Below, in pieces: positions 44,215 through 53,162 of a stretch of 55,069 nucleotides of DNA. The stretch's first letter is position 1, and each line of letters starts with the position of its first letter. This stretch comes from an uncultured Desulfomonile sp. Lineage in GTDB: Bacteria; Desulfobacterota; Desulfomonilia; Desulfomonilales; Desulfomonilaceae. The stretch is from positions 1 to 55,069 of the forward strand of contig CAITZA010000107.1 in assembly GCA_903896745.1 (NCBI GenBank), read 5' to 3'. The notes beneath the pieces are model-generated. The model had not been told where the DNA came from and made no database searches. It worked only from the letters and a program-made list of their open reading frames with translations. Both the position numbers and the translations under genes were made by a program.

Positions 44215-46239
44215 ATGGCTTTTTCGTTCCGAGGACGCGAAATCAACAAGGTTGGAGTAATTGGATCCGGGCAGATCGGTCCTGATATAGCCCTACATTT
44301 TGTAAAGGTTTTACATAATTATGGCGCACAGGTCGTCGTAGTCGATATAGCTAGGGACGCTCTTGAAAAAGGGAAAGCCAAGCTGTTCAAGAAAATTGAC
44401 AAGGGTGGACAAACAGGGGCTTTCAAACCTAACGAAGTTGAAGGAATGAAAAGCCATGTTTTGTTCACGGATGATTACGGTCAACTCCAGGGTGCTGACC
44501 TTGTAGTGGAGGCGGCAACCGAGGATTTACCGCTAAAGCGAAGAATTTTCAGACAGGTGGAAGAACTCGTAGCCGCAAACGCTATTTTGACAAGTAATTC
44601 ATCTCATTTGGAGCCAGAGCGTATTTTTTCGGAACTAAAGCATAAGAACCGGTCGCTATGCACCCATTACTTCTTCCCCGCTGAACGCAACCCTGCAATA
44701 GAAATAATTTCCGGGCAGGAAACCGATCCTGAAATTCATGAATTCGTTATGAGATTTTACGAGGCTATTGGAAAGATTCCGATCAAGGTTGGGTCTCGGT
44801 ATGGATACGCTGTGGATCCCGTATTCGAGGGATTGTTACTGGCCTGTATCCAATGCGTCGATGCCGGCTTGGGCGATTCCAGGCAAGTTGATCAGGTTGC
44901 GTCAAAATGTCTCGGTCTTACAGTAGGTCCTTTTACAGCGCATAATTTGACTGGCGGAAACCCCATAAGCGCTCATGGTCTTTCCGAAATGAATGAAATC
45001 CTTAACAAATGGTTTAGGGTTCCTGAGCGACTGAAGAAGATGGTTGAAACAGGGGCCAACTGGGATGTTCCCTCCAGGGGAGAAAACATAGAAATCGATC
45101 CCGAGAAAGAAAAAACCATAACAGAAGAGCTCCAGGGCGCTTATTTTGCGATATGCTGCGATATGCTGGACTCCAGAATTATTACTACCAGCGACTTCGA
45201 TTTGCTAATAAGTGTGGCTCTGGACATGAAACCACCGTTCAGTTTCATGAATTCCCTTGGAGTGGACAAGGCCTTGTCACTGGTCGAATCTTTCAACAAA
45301 AAATATCCGGACATGCCTGTATCCAGAACGCTTCGTGATCAGGCTGCATCCGGCAAGCCGTGGGAACTTCTTGATGTGCTATTTGAGAAACATGGGGACG
45401 TCGGAATTATCACCATAAGAAGGCCGAAGGCGTTGAATGCTCTGAATTCCAAGGTCTTCAATGAAATTAAAGGCTATTGCGACATTATTAAGAATGACTC
45501 GAGTATCAAGGCTGCGGTTATAACCGGCTTCGGCAACAAGGCGTTTGTAGCGGGCGCCGATATAAAGGAAATGGCAGGATTGAAGGAACCGGCGCAGGGA
45601 GAGTCATTTGCGCGCAAAGGCCAGATTGCGTCTTCTGAACTGGAAATCCTGGGTAAACCTGTTGTTGCCGCCGTAAACGGATTCATGCTGGGCGGAGGTT
45701 GCGAGTTGGCGATGTGTTGCGCTGCCCGTGTTTCTCTTAATGGGCTGAAATTTTTTGCAGGTCAGCCTGAAGTCAATCTGGGTTTGATTCCCGGAATGGG
45801 AGGAACTCAAAGACTGCCCAGACTGATTGGTTTCGAAAAAGCCGCTGAAATGATTAGAACGGCCAATCCCATATCCAGTCAGAAGGCCTTGGAATTCGGG
45901 TTGGTCAACTTATTGGTTGATGGAGATGTTTTGCCTCCTGCTGTCGAGCTCGCCAGAGAGCTGGCCGAAGGAAAGGCCAATATAAAACCAATGGAAAAAG
46001 GCCCGATTACCGGAACTCCCGATTTACTGCCAGATGTTAATATCGGTCATTTGTCCCGCGCTATTGACAAACTTGCGGTTGACGCAATTATTCAGGGCGG
46101 AAAAATGACCCTTGACGAAGGGCTGAAAAATGAGGCCTATCTGTTTGGGCAGTGCTGGACCACAAAAGACAACAGAATCGGTCTTCAGAATTTTGTGGAA
46201 AAAGGCGCCAAATCCAAGGCCGAATTCATTCACGAATAG
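44215..46239 (+). CDS. 3-hydroxyacyl-CoA dehydrogenase/enoyl-CoA hydratase fusion
   Basis: The 674-residue protein has the dehydrogenase first and the hydratase second. Residues 1-300 hold VGVIGSGQIGPDIALHF (NAD binding), VEAATEDLPLKRRIF and the HYFFPAERNPAIEII catalytic region. The hydratase part (about 395-600) has KAFVAGADIKEM, the oxyanion region NGFMLGGGCELAMCC and PEVNLGLIPGMGGTQRLPRLIG with its catalytic glutamate. FadB of E. coli has the reverse order; the order here is that of archaeal and deltaproteobacterial fusions. It acts in beta-oxidation of acyl- or benzoyl-derived CoA esters. ATG44215 has GGAGGGA upstream; the GTG at 44197 is not used. Confidence 0.93.
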   Translation: MAFSFRGREINKVGVIGSGQIGPDIALHFVKVLHNYGAQVVVVDIARDALEKGKAKLFKKIDKGGQTGAFKPNEVEGMKSHVLFTDDYGQLQGADLVVEAATEDLPLKRRIFRQVEELVAANAILTSNSSHLEPERIFSELKHKNRSLCTHYFFPAERNPAIEIISGQETDPEIHEFVMRFYEAIGKIPIKVGSRYGYAVDPVFEGLLLACIQCVDAGLGDSRQVDQVASKCLGLTVGPFTAHNLTGGNPISAHGLSEMNEILNKWFRVPERLKKMVETGANWDVPSRGENIEIDPEKEKTITEELQGAYFAICCDMLDSRIITTSDFDLLISVALDMKPPFSFMNSLGVDKALSLVESFNKKYPDMPVSRTLRDQAASGKPWELLDVLFEKHGDVGIITIRRPKALNALNSKVFNEIKGYCDIIKNDSSIKAAVITGFGNKAFVAGADIKEMAGLKEPAQGESFARKGQIASSELEILGKPVVAAVNGFMLGGGCELAMCCAARVSLNGLKFFAGQPEVNLGLIPGMGGTQRLPRLIGFEKAAEMIRTANPISSQKALEFGLVNLLVDGDVLPPAVELARELAEGKANIKPMEKGPITGTPDLLPDVNIGHLSRAIDKLAVDAIIQGGKMTLDEGLKNEAYLFGQCWTTKDNRIGLQNFVEKGAKSKAEFIHE

Positions 46240-46273
46240 ACATAATCTTCCTCTCTATTGCTGGCAGGAACAC

Positions 46274-46312
46274 AGGGAGTCCTCTTATCACGAGGGCTCC
46301 CTTTATTTTTTC
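46274..46312 (+). terminator. Intrinsic terminator after the fusion enzyme gene
   Basis: AGGGAG-CCTC (46274-46284) pairs with GAGG-CTCCCT (46292-46302), with one internal mismatch, around TTATCAC, followed by TTATTTTTT. Confidence 0.85.
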
Positions 46313-46362
46313 AGAGTTTTAAGTTGTTTCACTTTTCCTGATTTAGCTTTATCCTGTTTTTC

Positions 46363-47790
46363 ATGAAAAGCTCCGCCAATTCAAATTCTTTCCGGAAAAC
46401 GGTCTTGAGCGTCATCGAGCAATTTGGGATGATAAATTCCGGTGATAAAATTGTGGTTGGAGTTTCCGGAGGACCGGACTCTGTTGCGCTAATCCATGTT
46501 TTGTGCGAGCTAGCCCCAGAGTTGGATTTTAGGACGTTCGTAGCCCACGTTAATCACAATTTGCGTCCGAGTTCCGGCGCCGAAAGGGATTTTGTCGCCA
46601 ATCTATCCCTAAAGCGTGGGTTACAGTTTTTTGACCTCAATACAGATGTAAGAGCTTACGCAAGGGAGCGAAATCTCAGCTTGGAAGAAACGGGAAGAAG
46701 GGTCAGGTATTCTTTCTTCGAAGAATTGCTCGAGCGTTTGAATGCCAACAAAATAGCAACTGCGCATCACCTTGACGATCAAATCGAGACCTTTTTTCTA
46801 AGAATTCTGCGAGGCGCTACCCTGACTGGTTTGCGCGGTATTCCGGCTGTGAGGGGACCAATCATACGTCCCTTGATAAAACTCGAACGCTCCCAAATAA
46901 TTGAGTATCTCGAGGCCAACAACATTTCCTACCTCATTGATGAAACAAACCTGAAACCTGACACGGACAGAAATTTTGTGAGAAATGTGATACTGAAAAA
47001 TGCCGTACAACGTTTTCCAGGCTACAGAAAGTCTGTTTTAAGAAGTATTGACCTTATAACGCGTGATGAGGATTTCCTTGAGAACTCAGCCAGTAAGCTC
47101 CATGCTGCCTGCGTAACCAGTCGGCAAGGCCTGAAAATTATTGATATCAAACTGTTACTGGAAGCGCATTATTCGCTCAGTACCAGGGTTGTCAGAAAAA
47201 CGCTTTATGAACTTACCGGTCCACACGTCAGATGGGGGGAAGTTCATATCAGGCAAGTGGTTGATTTATGCAGACATTGCAGCCCTTCATCTCGAATGGA
47301 ACTCCCCGGCGGGGTTAAACTCCGACGCAAATACGACAAATTGGTTCTTTCCCATAAGTCGGAAAACGCACACGAATCATATTCATACATTATAAAGGGA
47401 CCTGGATCGTTTAGAATCGCTGAGGCCGGCTACACCCTTGAATTTAGTATACAGGAGTCCTGCGAACATCCTCCTGAGCTTAATAATGACCTCGATGTTG
47501 CTTATTTTGACCTTGAAAGTTTAACATTTCCGTTGGAGGTAAGATCTTTTCTTCATGGGGACAGACTTGAACCATGGGGGATGGAGGGATCAACCAGAAT
47601 AAAAAAGATTTTTATCGACAGAAAAATCTTTCCCGAGGATAGGCGAAAAATTCCCTTTATTGTTAAGGATTCCAAAATATTATGGATTGTCGGCGTTAGG
47701 AGAAGTCGTTTCTTTGGAGTCACCGGAGGATCAAGAAAGATTCTGAAAATAAATTTCATTCGTTCCGTTGACCACAAAGACATTTCATGA
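46363..47790 (+). CDS. tilS: tRNA(Ile)-lysidine synthetase
   Basis: The 475-residue protein has the N-type ATP-pyrophosphatase motif VVGVSGGPDSVALIHVL, then FVAHVNHNLRPSSGAERD and ATAHHLDDQIETFFLRILRGATLTGLRGIP. RLI-like NFVRNVILKN and the C-terminal TilS domains (FRIAEAGYT..., RSFLHGDRLEPWGM, KIFIDRKIFPEDRRKIPFIV) follow. It converts C34 of the isoleucine CAU-anticodon tRNA to lysidine. It lies 50 bases downstream of the terminator and so has its own transcript. Confidence 0.95.
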   Translation: MKSSANSNSFRKTVLSVIEQFGMINSGDKIVVGVSGGPDSVALIHVLCELAPELDFRTFVAHVNHNLRPSSGAERDFVANLSLKRGLQFFDLNTDVRAYARERNLSLEETGRRVRYSFFEELLERLNANKIATAHHLDDQIETFFLRILRGATLTGLRGIPAVRGPIIRPLIKLERSQIIEYLEANNISYLIDETNLKPDTDRNFVRNVILKNAVQRFPGYRKSVLRSIDLITRDEDFLENSASKLHAACVTSRQGLKIIDIKLLLEAHYSLSTRVVRKTLYELTGPHVRWGEVHIRQVVDLCRHCSPSSRMELPGGVKLRRKYDKLVLSHKSENAHESYSYIIKGPGSFRIAEAGYTLEFSIQESCEHPPELNNDLDVAYFDLESLTFPLEVRSFLHGDRLEPWGMEGSTRIKKIFIDRKIFPEDRRKIPFIVKDSKILWIVGVRRSRFFGVTGGSRKILKINFIRSVDHKDIS

Positions 47791-47933
47791 GGTTATCATA
47801 CAGGACGTGATTACACTGGTTTGACAACTTACATGGTGATAAAAAATCAAGGCGTTTCTTCGTTAACGTTTTTGCTTAAGGAGATTTTTGCTTTGAGTTG
47901 TGGATTTGATGACATTAGCGAGGTTCAAACATA

Positions 47934-48785
47934 GTGATAACAAAAATGACAGTGACAGTATTAGTGAACAATTTTGTCTCCAAATCGGGACTTAAGGGTG
48001 AACATGGCCTGAGCCTCCTTTTGAACATTGAGGAAAACGGCATAAAAAATAGTATCCTGTGGGATACCGGTCAGACGCAGGAGACATTGCTTTCTAACAT
48101 GGAGGCATTGAACTTAAAGATTGATGACATATCCACAGTAGTTTTGAGCCACGGTCATTATGATCATACAGGTGGTTTGGCAGGATTACTAAAATTGGCC
48201 AGTCGGCCGATTAAGGTTCTGGCTTCCGGGTATACATGGGGAAACCGTTTCAAGAATGGCGCAGCATTAAAACAGATAGGTTCTGGACTCACCCGGGAAA
48301 TCATCCTAGACCTTGGTGGGGTTGTGTTCGAGGTTAATCAGCCACATCATATTACTGATCAGTTAATACTGACTGGACCTATAGAAAGAACTGAACCTTG
48401 CGAAACGAATGATGTATTTGTGAGATCATCAGGGCCGTCCATAGTGATTGATGACTTTGAGGATGAGCTTGCGCTGATAGTCAATACAGTGTCTGATGGC
48501 TTGTTCATAATTACGGGATGTTGCCATGCCGGAATCATAAATACCATTAAATATTCCAGAAAAATTACAGGTATTCATAATGTCAAAGGTGTGATAGGAG
48601 GTTTGCATCTGATTGATGCGAACATTTTCAGGATGGAGACCACCAGAAATTTTCTCAGAACCTTGTCTTGCGATGTCATAGCCCCGCTACACTGCTCAGG
48701 ACTATCCGAAACCTGTTACCTGAGGAGAGAATTGGGCGATAGCGTCAAATTTCCGGGAGTTGGTGAAACAGTTCAAATTATTTGA
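47934..48785 (+). CDS. MBL-fold metallo-hydrolase
   Basis: The 283-residue protein has the metallo-beta-lactamase signature SHGHYDHTGGLAG (residues 74-86), a loop LWDTGQT, LTGPIERTEP, GCCHAGIINTI and APLHCSGL. This pattern is that of the family that includes the ribofuranosylaminobenzene 5'-phosphate synthase-like and other small-molecule hydrolases (COG1237). It is cytoplasmic. It starts at GTG47934 after GAGG. Its substrate cannot be read from the sequence. It stands between tilS and the protease gene on the same strand. Confidence 0.85.
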   Translation: MITKMTVTVLVNNFVSKSGLKGEHGLSLLLNIEENGIKNSILWDTGQTQETLLSNMEALNLKIDDISTVVLSHGHYDHTGGLAGLLKLASRPIKVLASGYTWGNRFKNGAALKQIGSGLTREIILDLGGVVFEVNQPHHITDQLILTGPIERTEPCETNDVFVRSSGPSIVIDDFEDELALIVNTVSDGLFIITGCCHAGIINTIKYSRKITGIHNVKGVIGGLHLIDANIFRMETTRNFLRTLSCDVIAPLHCSGLSETCYLRRELGDSVKFPGVGETVQII

Positions 48786-48888
48786 TTGTCTATGGTTTTA
48801 ACTTGGTTCTTCTCGCGCAATCTTGTCCCACGGACCTGGCGCCAGTTGAAATTACAAACACATCTGATGCAATTTAACGGAGTTATAT

Positions 48889-50376
48889 TTGGGCTCCAGG
48901 AAATTAAAAATTCATTTTCCTTTCATTCTGAAGATTGTTTTTCTTGCAATACTTCTGTGCCAGGCAGCCTTAAGTCTGGGGGCTGAACGAAAAGAATCCA
49001 CGAGTATTGAAAACAGCGGTAATCTTCCTTCAGCCATTACTGAGTTGGGCAATATTTCCAATTCCAGGGAAGAAACCGGTAGTGAGGATCTCGGTCCGGT
49101 AGGCATCAAGCTCTTTGATGAGGTGATGCGTTTGATCCAGAACCATTACGTGTCGAGCTATCCTAAGAAACATATACTGAAAGATACTATCAACAAACTG
49201 GTGTTTTCTCTTGAACCTCTATGCGCTGAACGCACGCCCAGGTTTGATGAGTGTACTGGAACTCCCGAATCCTGTTTTGCAGAAATTATAAGATCTATCT
49301 CCAGGCGCTGCAGGATAAAAGAACAACAGGTAACACAGATGGCGCTGGAGATAATTCTCAGGAATCTCGATCAATACTCGGGCATACTCGATCCCAGGAT
49401 GATCAACGAACTGAAGATAAGCGCAGAGGGCAGGTTTGGTGGAATCGGGATGGTAGTGTCAGCCAAAAATGGCTCTTATGTAGTCATCTCTTCTGTTGAG
49501 GGCTCTCCGGCGCATGAAGCCGCGATTGGGCCCGGTGATATAGTAATCTCGATAGATGGCAAATCGCTCCAGGGTCTTCCTTTGCATGAGGCTTTGGGGC
49601 TGGTGAGAGGACCTTCCGGATCTTTGATCAAGATGAAGGTCCAAAATCACTCAACAGGTGAAATTCGCAACCTGGAAATGCGAAGAAAAATCATCCAGGC
49701 GCCTCCGGTGAAATATACTATTTTGAATCATGGCATTGGTTACATCAGGATAATAAATTTCCAGACCAACACCCGCACGGAAGTTGAAAAAGCTCTCAAA
49801 TCCCTTGTGCAGAATTCCGGGGGAAGTTTGTCAGGTTTGATCCTAGACCTGAGGGACAATCCCGGAGGGTTATTTACTGAGGCCATCCGGGTGGCAGAGT
49901 TATTTGTGAAAGCAGGGGTAATAACATCGCTACAGGGCAAGGATAGAAGATTCAGCCGGGTGTTCAGTGTGACCAGGGACGGGCCATTCTCCGGAATACG
50001 CCTTGTAGCCCTGATCAACAAGGGATCGGCAAGCGCTTCTGAGGTTTTGACCGGCGCACTGCTGGCAAACCCGAATGTTTTGGTGATGGGGGAACGTAGT
50101 TTTGGCAAGGCCTCGGTTCAAAATGTTTTTCCCCTTTCCGGAGCAATGGCCCTAAGACTTACTACGGCCCACTATTTTACGTCAGATGGACGTGATATTG
50201 AGGGAAAAGGATTGGAGCCGGACATTCCTTTGGCTTATCATAATATTTCTAATCAGGACAAAACGAAGAATGCCGACATCAGTGAGGTTCTCAAAGATCC
50301 TGAAGTAAAAACTGCAATGAATCGTTTATTATCGCCAATTTTCCCGATACAACTGGTATTTAACAATCTTTTCTAA
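48889..50376 (+). CDS. C-terminal processing peptidase (S41, PDZ)
   Basis: The 495-residue protein has a signal peptide (MGSRKLKIHFPFILKIVFLAILLCQAALS), a PDZ domain (FGGIGMVVSAKNGSYVVISSVEGSPAHEAAIGPGDIVISIDG) and an S41 peptidase domain with LILDLRDNPGGLFTEAI, the catalytic serine in NKGSASASEVLTGAL and the lysine in GERSFGKASVQ. CtpA-type proteases act in the periplasm on the C-termini of envelope proteins. The TTG48889 start has GGAG six bases upstream. It probably shares a transcript with the MBL-fold gene 103 bases before it. Confidence 0.93.
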   Translation: MGSRKLKIHFPFILKIVFLAILLCQAALSLGAERKESTSIENSGNLPSAITELGNISNSREETGSEDLGPVGIKLFDEVMRLIQNHYVSSYPKKHILKDTINKLVFSLEPLCAERTPRFDECTGTPESCFAEIIRSISRRCRIKEQQVTQMALEIILRNLDQYSGILDPRMINELKISAEGRFGGIGMVVSAKNGSYVVISSVEGSPAHEAAIGPGDIVISIDGKSLQGLPLHEALGLVRGPSGSLIKMKVQNHSTGEIRNLEMRRKIIQAPPVKYTILNHGIGYIRIINFQTNTRTEVEKALKSLVQNSGGSLSGLILDLRDNPGGLFTEAIRVAELFVKAGVITSLQGKDRRFSRVFSVTRDGPFSGIRLVALINKGSASASEVLTGALLANPNVLVMGERSFGKASVQNVFPLSGAMALRLTTAHYFTSDGRDIEGKGLEPDIPLAYHNISNQDKTKNADISEVLKDPEVKTAMNRLLSPIFPIQLVFNNLF

Positions 50377-50446
50377 CATTGGAAATTAGCTATGCGCCCG
50401 CACTTGGCGAAAGTTGATAAGATAAAAAGAATGCTTTATTTTTGTC

Positions 50447-50475
50447 TTGATTTTGTGAACTATTTTGTGTATGGT
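50447..50475 (+). promoter_or_regulatory. Probable promoter of the VOC-protein gene
   Basis: TTGATT (50447-50452) and TATGGT (50470-50475) are spaced by 17 bases, about 70 bases upstream of the start codon. Confidence 0.5.
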
Positions 50476-50547
50476 TTCTTTGCCTTTCGAATGAAAGGAA
50501 GTCATTTAATTATTAGTTTGGTTTAGATTGAGGAGGTTTACGGGGCA

Positions 50548-51042
50548 ATGAGCTTGCCGGCAGGCCATGCACGACGTCTGTTTCTGGGATTCACTTGCTC
50601 TATAATGTTTCTGGTGGTTTTTGCGGTTTTGGTGGCATACAACACCGAGGCGGAATCTTCCAGTTATGTTAAATCATCAGTAGACGAGTATCCTTTAACG
50701 ATAGGCATATACACAGCCAATCCCGAGGAGACGATAGCATTTTACAGAAAGCTCGGGTTCCGGTCTTCCGATGGACTTTCCAAAGGACTGGACGTATTTT
50801 CCATGGAGAAAGAAGGCACACCTTACAAGCTCGAGATACTTCACAGTCGGTCTGCCAATAAGGCGGAATTGTCGGGTGGAGTATCCGGTATGAGTTTTAA
50901 GGTCAATGATCTGACAGAATCCGTAAGCGATCTTCAGAATAAGGGCCTTCGGTTCGTTGAGACGGATGGCAAAAGGGACGGAGTTAATTACGCATCCTTG
51001 AATGACCCCAATGGAATAAGCATAAAACTGTTTCAACCGTAA
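50548..51042 (+). CDS. Membrane-anchored VOC (glyoxalase/bleomycin-resistance) family protein
   Basis: The 164-residue protein has an N-terminal hydrophobic segment (about 12-35) that may be an uncleaved anchor or signal peptide. A single VOC module follows: YPLTIGIYTANPEETIAFYRKLGFRS, GMSFKVNDLTESVSDLQNKGLRFVE and ASLNDPNGISIKLFQP. VOC proteins are metal-dependent isomerases, dioxygenases or binding proteins. An exported or anchored VOC domain is unusual. The start has GGAGG eleven bases upstream, and the gene is bounded by a promoter and a strong terminator. Confidence 0.8.
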   Translation: MSLPAGHARRLFLGFTCSIMFLVVFAVLVAYNTEAESSSYVKSSVDEYPLTIGIYTANPEETIAFYRKLGFRSSDGLSKGLDVFSMEKEGTPYKLEILHSRSANKAELSGGVSGMSFKVNDLTESVSDLQNKGLRFVETDGKRDGVNYASLNDPNGISIKLFQP

Positions 51043-51074
51043 GTATGATATCCGGACTGTTGCAGAATATCTGA

Positions 51075-51108
51075 ACGAGCCTGATTTTTATCAGGCTCGT
51101 TTTTGTTC
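51075..51108 (+). terminator. Strong intrinsic terminator after the VOC gene
   Basis: ACGAGCCTGA (51075-51084) pairs perfectly with TCAGGCTCGT (51091-51100) around TTTTTA-like loop bases, followed by TTTTGTT. The minus-strand lip genes end eight bases beyond it and may share it. Confidence 0.88.
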
Positions 51109-51115
51109 TGTACTA

Positions 51116-52180
51116 TTAGTACTGTCCAAGCTCACTATTGACTTTCTCAATATCTGAAACTTCCAGTCTGAAGGGAAAGTTTCTAATGTCATTGCCTGGT
51201 TTTTCGTTTCCGTACGGCCTGTTACAGGCTGTCCTTCCATCAAGACCGGGACATCCCGATGTTTCAAAGGGTTCTCCCGAGCTTATCGCATCGGTGAGTT
51301 CCTGTTCTGAAACTCCAAAAGTTCTGATTCGATCCAAAGAATCAAAAATCATGTCTTCATATTGGGATTTGTTGTTATCAATTAGCCAGCGGGCAAGCTG
51401 AATCCTGCGGTAGACTCCCATTGGGGGAGGAGATACCAATTCCATTCGGGAATGTTTTTCCGGAAAGAAGGAGAACAAATGAGTAAATCCTCCTGATTGA
51501 TGAGCTCTGTTGATGGAAAACACCATTTCTTTTTCAGTTTCTCCCAACCCGCAGATCAAATGGACTCCGGACTTACCCTCCCCAAAAATACGGAGACTAT
51601 CCTCATAAACTTTCCAATACGTATTCCAGCGATGCGGTCCGTTCACTGCCTTACCTCTAAGCTGTTCAAACAATTCCTCAGTTGCGCAATCGATAGCCAC
51701 TCCTATTCTGTCAACTCCGGCCTCTTTCAAACTCTTCAGGTCATCTCTTTTTAGAATAGTAGGAGAAATCAGCGCTGAAACCATTTTATTCGTGGAGGAA
51801 ACAATTTTCCTGCATATTTTTAGGGTATCCGCAACACTTTTCGGGTGCGTTATCATTGATATGCATACTCGGCTGACCTTTTCGGATGTGTTTTTTATTG
51901 CTTCAATCACCGCATCGGTTTCAAAAGTTTTCCATGGAACCCTGATAAAACTTCCGCCACTCACTTCACGGTATTTCTCTCCAGCTAACCCGCAAAAGGA
52001 GCAATTAGCCCGGCAACCATCCGTATATGTCAGGAGAATGTTGATACATCCCAGACGAGCATTTCTATAAAACCACCCCTTCGTGAAGTTGAGCGTCATG
52101 GCTGCCGCAAGAGACAATCTTACATATTCAGGGCTTTGTTTTATTTCATCATTCCATTTTACAGACTGGGCTGTATTCAT
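51116..52180 (-). CDS. Radical SAM protein, LipS1/LipS2-type lipoyl synthase component
   Basis: The 354-residue protein has the radical SAM site CRANCSFC (C-x3-C-x2-C, about residue 60) and a TIM-barrel pattern. A C-terminal cysteine pair sits in SGCPGLDGRTACNRPYGN, which suggests an auxiliary Fe-S cluster. In LipS1/LipS2 systems two such BioB-like proteins insert the two sulfurs of lipoyl. The four neighbouring genes (another radical SAM protein, an FAD oxidoreductase, a lipoate ligase-like protein) strongly support this assignment. Biotin synthase or another sulfur-inserting enzyme is the alternative. ATG52180 has AGAGGG seven bases upstream. Which of the two it is, LipS1 or LipS2, I cannot tell. 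Confidence 0.65.
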   Translation of the reverse strand: MNTAQSVKWNDEIKQSPEYVRLSLAAAMTLNFTKGWFYRNARLGCINILLTYTDGCRANCSFCGLAGEKYREVSGGSFIRVPWKTFETDAVIEAIKNTSEKVSRVCISMITHPKSVADTLKICRKIVSSTNKMVSALISPTILKRDDLKSLKEAGVDRIGVAIDCATEELFEQLRGKAVNGPHRWNTYWKVYEDSLRIFGEGKSGVHLICGLGETEKEMVFSINRAHQSGGFTHLFSFFPEKHSRMELVSPPPMGVYRRIQLARWLIDNNKSQYEDMIFDSLDRIRTFGVSEQELTDAISSGEPFETSGCPGLDGRTACNRPYGNEKPGNDIRNFPFRLEVSDIEKVNSELGQY

Positions 52181-52244
52181 TGTTTTTCCCTCTGATTGTG
52201 TTGGAATAAGAACTGTTTGCAATTTTTCCTTATCATTTCAGAAA

Positions 52245-53162
52245 TTAGTTTATCGAACAGCATGAACTTTCGTGCCTGATTTTAAGTCCACGTGACTGGG
52301 CAAGTTCTATAGCCTTATCCGCAGCAAGCGCTATGGAGTTGACTCCAGCCTTGACTGCCAGAAGATCAACCATCTCCTTGTATTTCCCTCCAGGCCGAGC
52401 GCAACCCAATGAGGCGAGGGTCTGTGGCATCTCAAAACGCGCCTTGATCAAAAAACTCCCAACTTCTTCCGGATCAGGTGGGATTACTTTTTCCATCGGG
52501 GTATTTTTCATGGGGTTCAGGATTACTACCACATATTTTCTTATGGGGTATTTTTTAATAATTTCAAGAGCCCTGTACTCACCGACGATCTTTCCGAAAT
52601 GTATCCCCATGATCACATGGGGTGCGATTTCTATTCCAGATTCCGCCAATGCGTCCATTGTCTTGATGGTAGTAATATTTCCATCCGTTAAATGATAAAT
52701 ATCCAGCGCGGTTTCTTCCGAACCCATTACGTCTACGAGCGCCTGATCGACTCCGGCTTTTTTCAGGAGTTTTGCCGTTTTTCCGTCAAGCTGCCCGGGA
52801 TGTATCGAAATTTTAAGGTCTGTTCGTCTCTTTATTTCAGAAATTGTCCAGGCAAAAACTTCCCACGGTAAGCGGCCCTCTGAGTTGCAGCCCCCGGTTA
52901 ACAGAATTCCGATATCGCCACGCTGTTGAGCCTTGAGAGCATAGCTCAACAACAAATCGGGAGCGTTGGCCTTTGGCATGGATTGTAACAAAAGCCCCTT
53001 GCAATGCTCGCAACCAAGACCGCATTCCCCGGCGGTTATAGAAACAGCGTGATACTTTCCCCTAGTCCCATTATAAACGAACATGCCGGGGGTATAAACC
53101 GTCAGCGTATCTCCGTGATTTGAACGCGACAAACCCCAGGATATGTCATATTCATTTTCCAT
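52245..53162 (-). CDS. Radical SAM protein, partner LipS1/LipS2-type component
   Basis: The 305-residue protein has the radical SAM site CGLGCEHC near residue 45, a GGCNSEG loop and a radical SAM barrel. Near the C-terminus are GCARPGGKYKEMV and HESSCCSIN, which could bind a second cluster. It is different in sequence from the downstream radical SAM gene but its companion in the cluster. The start, ATG53162, overlaps the stop of the FAD gene by 11 bases; GTG53177 is an alternative with a better ribosome binding site (AAAAGGG). It lies 64 bases before the other radical SAM gene. The assignment rests on the gene neighbourhood. Confidence 0.65.
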   Translation of the reverse strand: MENEYDISWGLSRSNHGDTLTVYTPGMFVYNGTRGKYHAVSITAGECGLGCEHCKGLLLQSMPKANAPDLLLSYALKAQQRGDIGILLTGGCNSEGRLPWEVFAWTISEIKRRTDLKISIHPGQLDGKTAKLLKKAGVDQALVDVMGSEETALDIYHLTDGNITTIKTMDALAESGIEIAPHVIMGIHFGKIVGEYRALEIIKKYPIRKYVVVILNPMKNTPMEKVIPPDPEEVGSFLIKARFEMPQTLASLGCARPGGKYKEMVDLLAVKAGVNSIALAADKAIELAQSRGLKIRHESSCCSIN

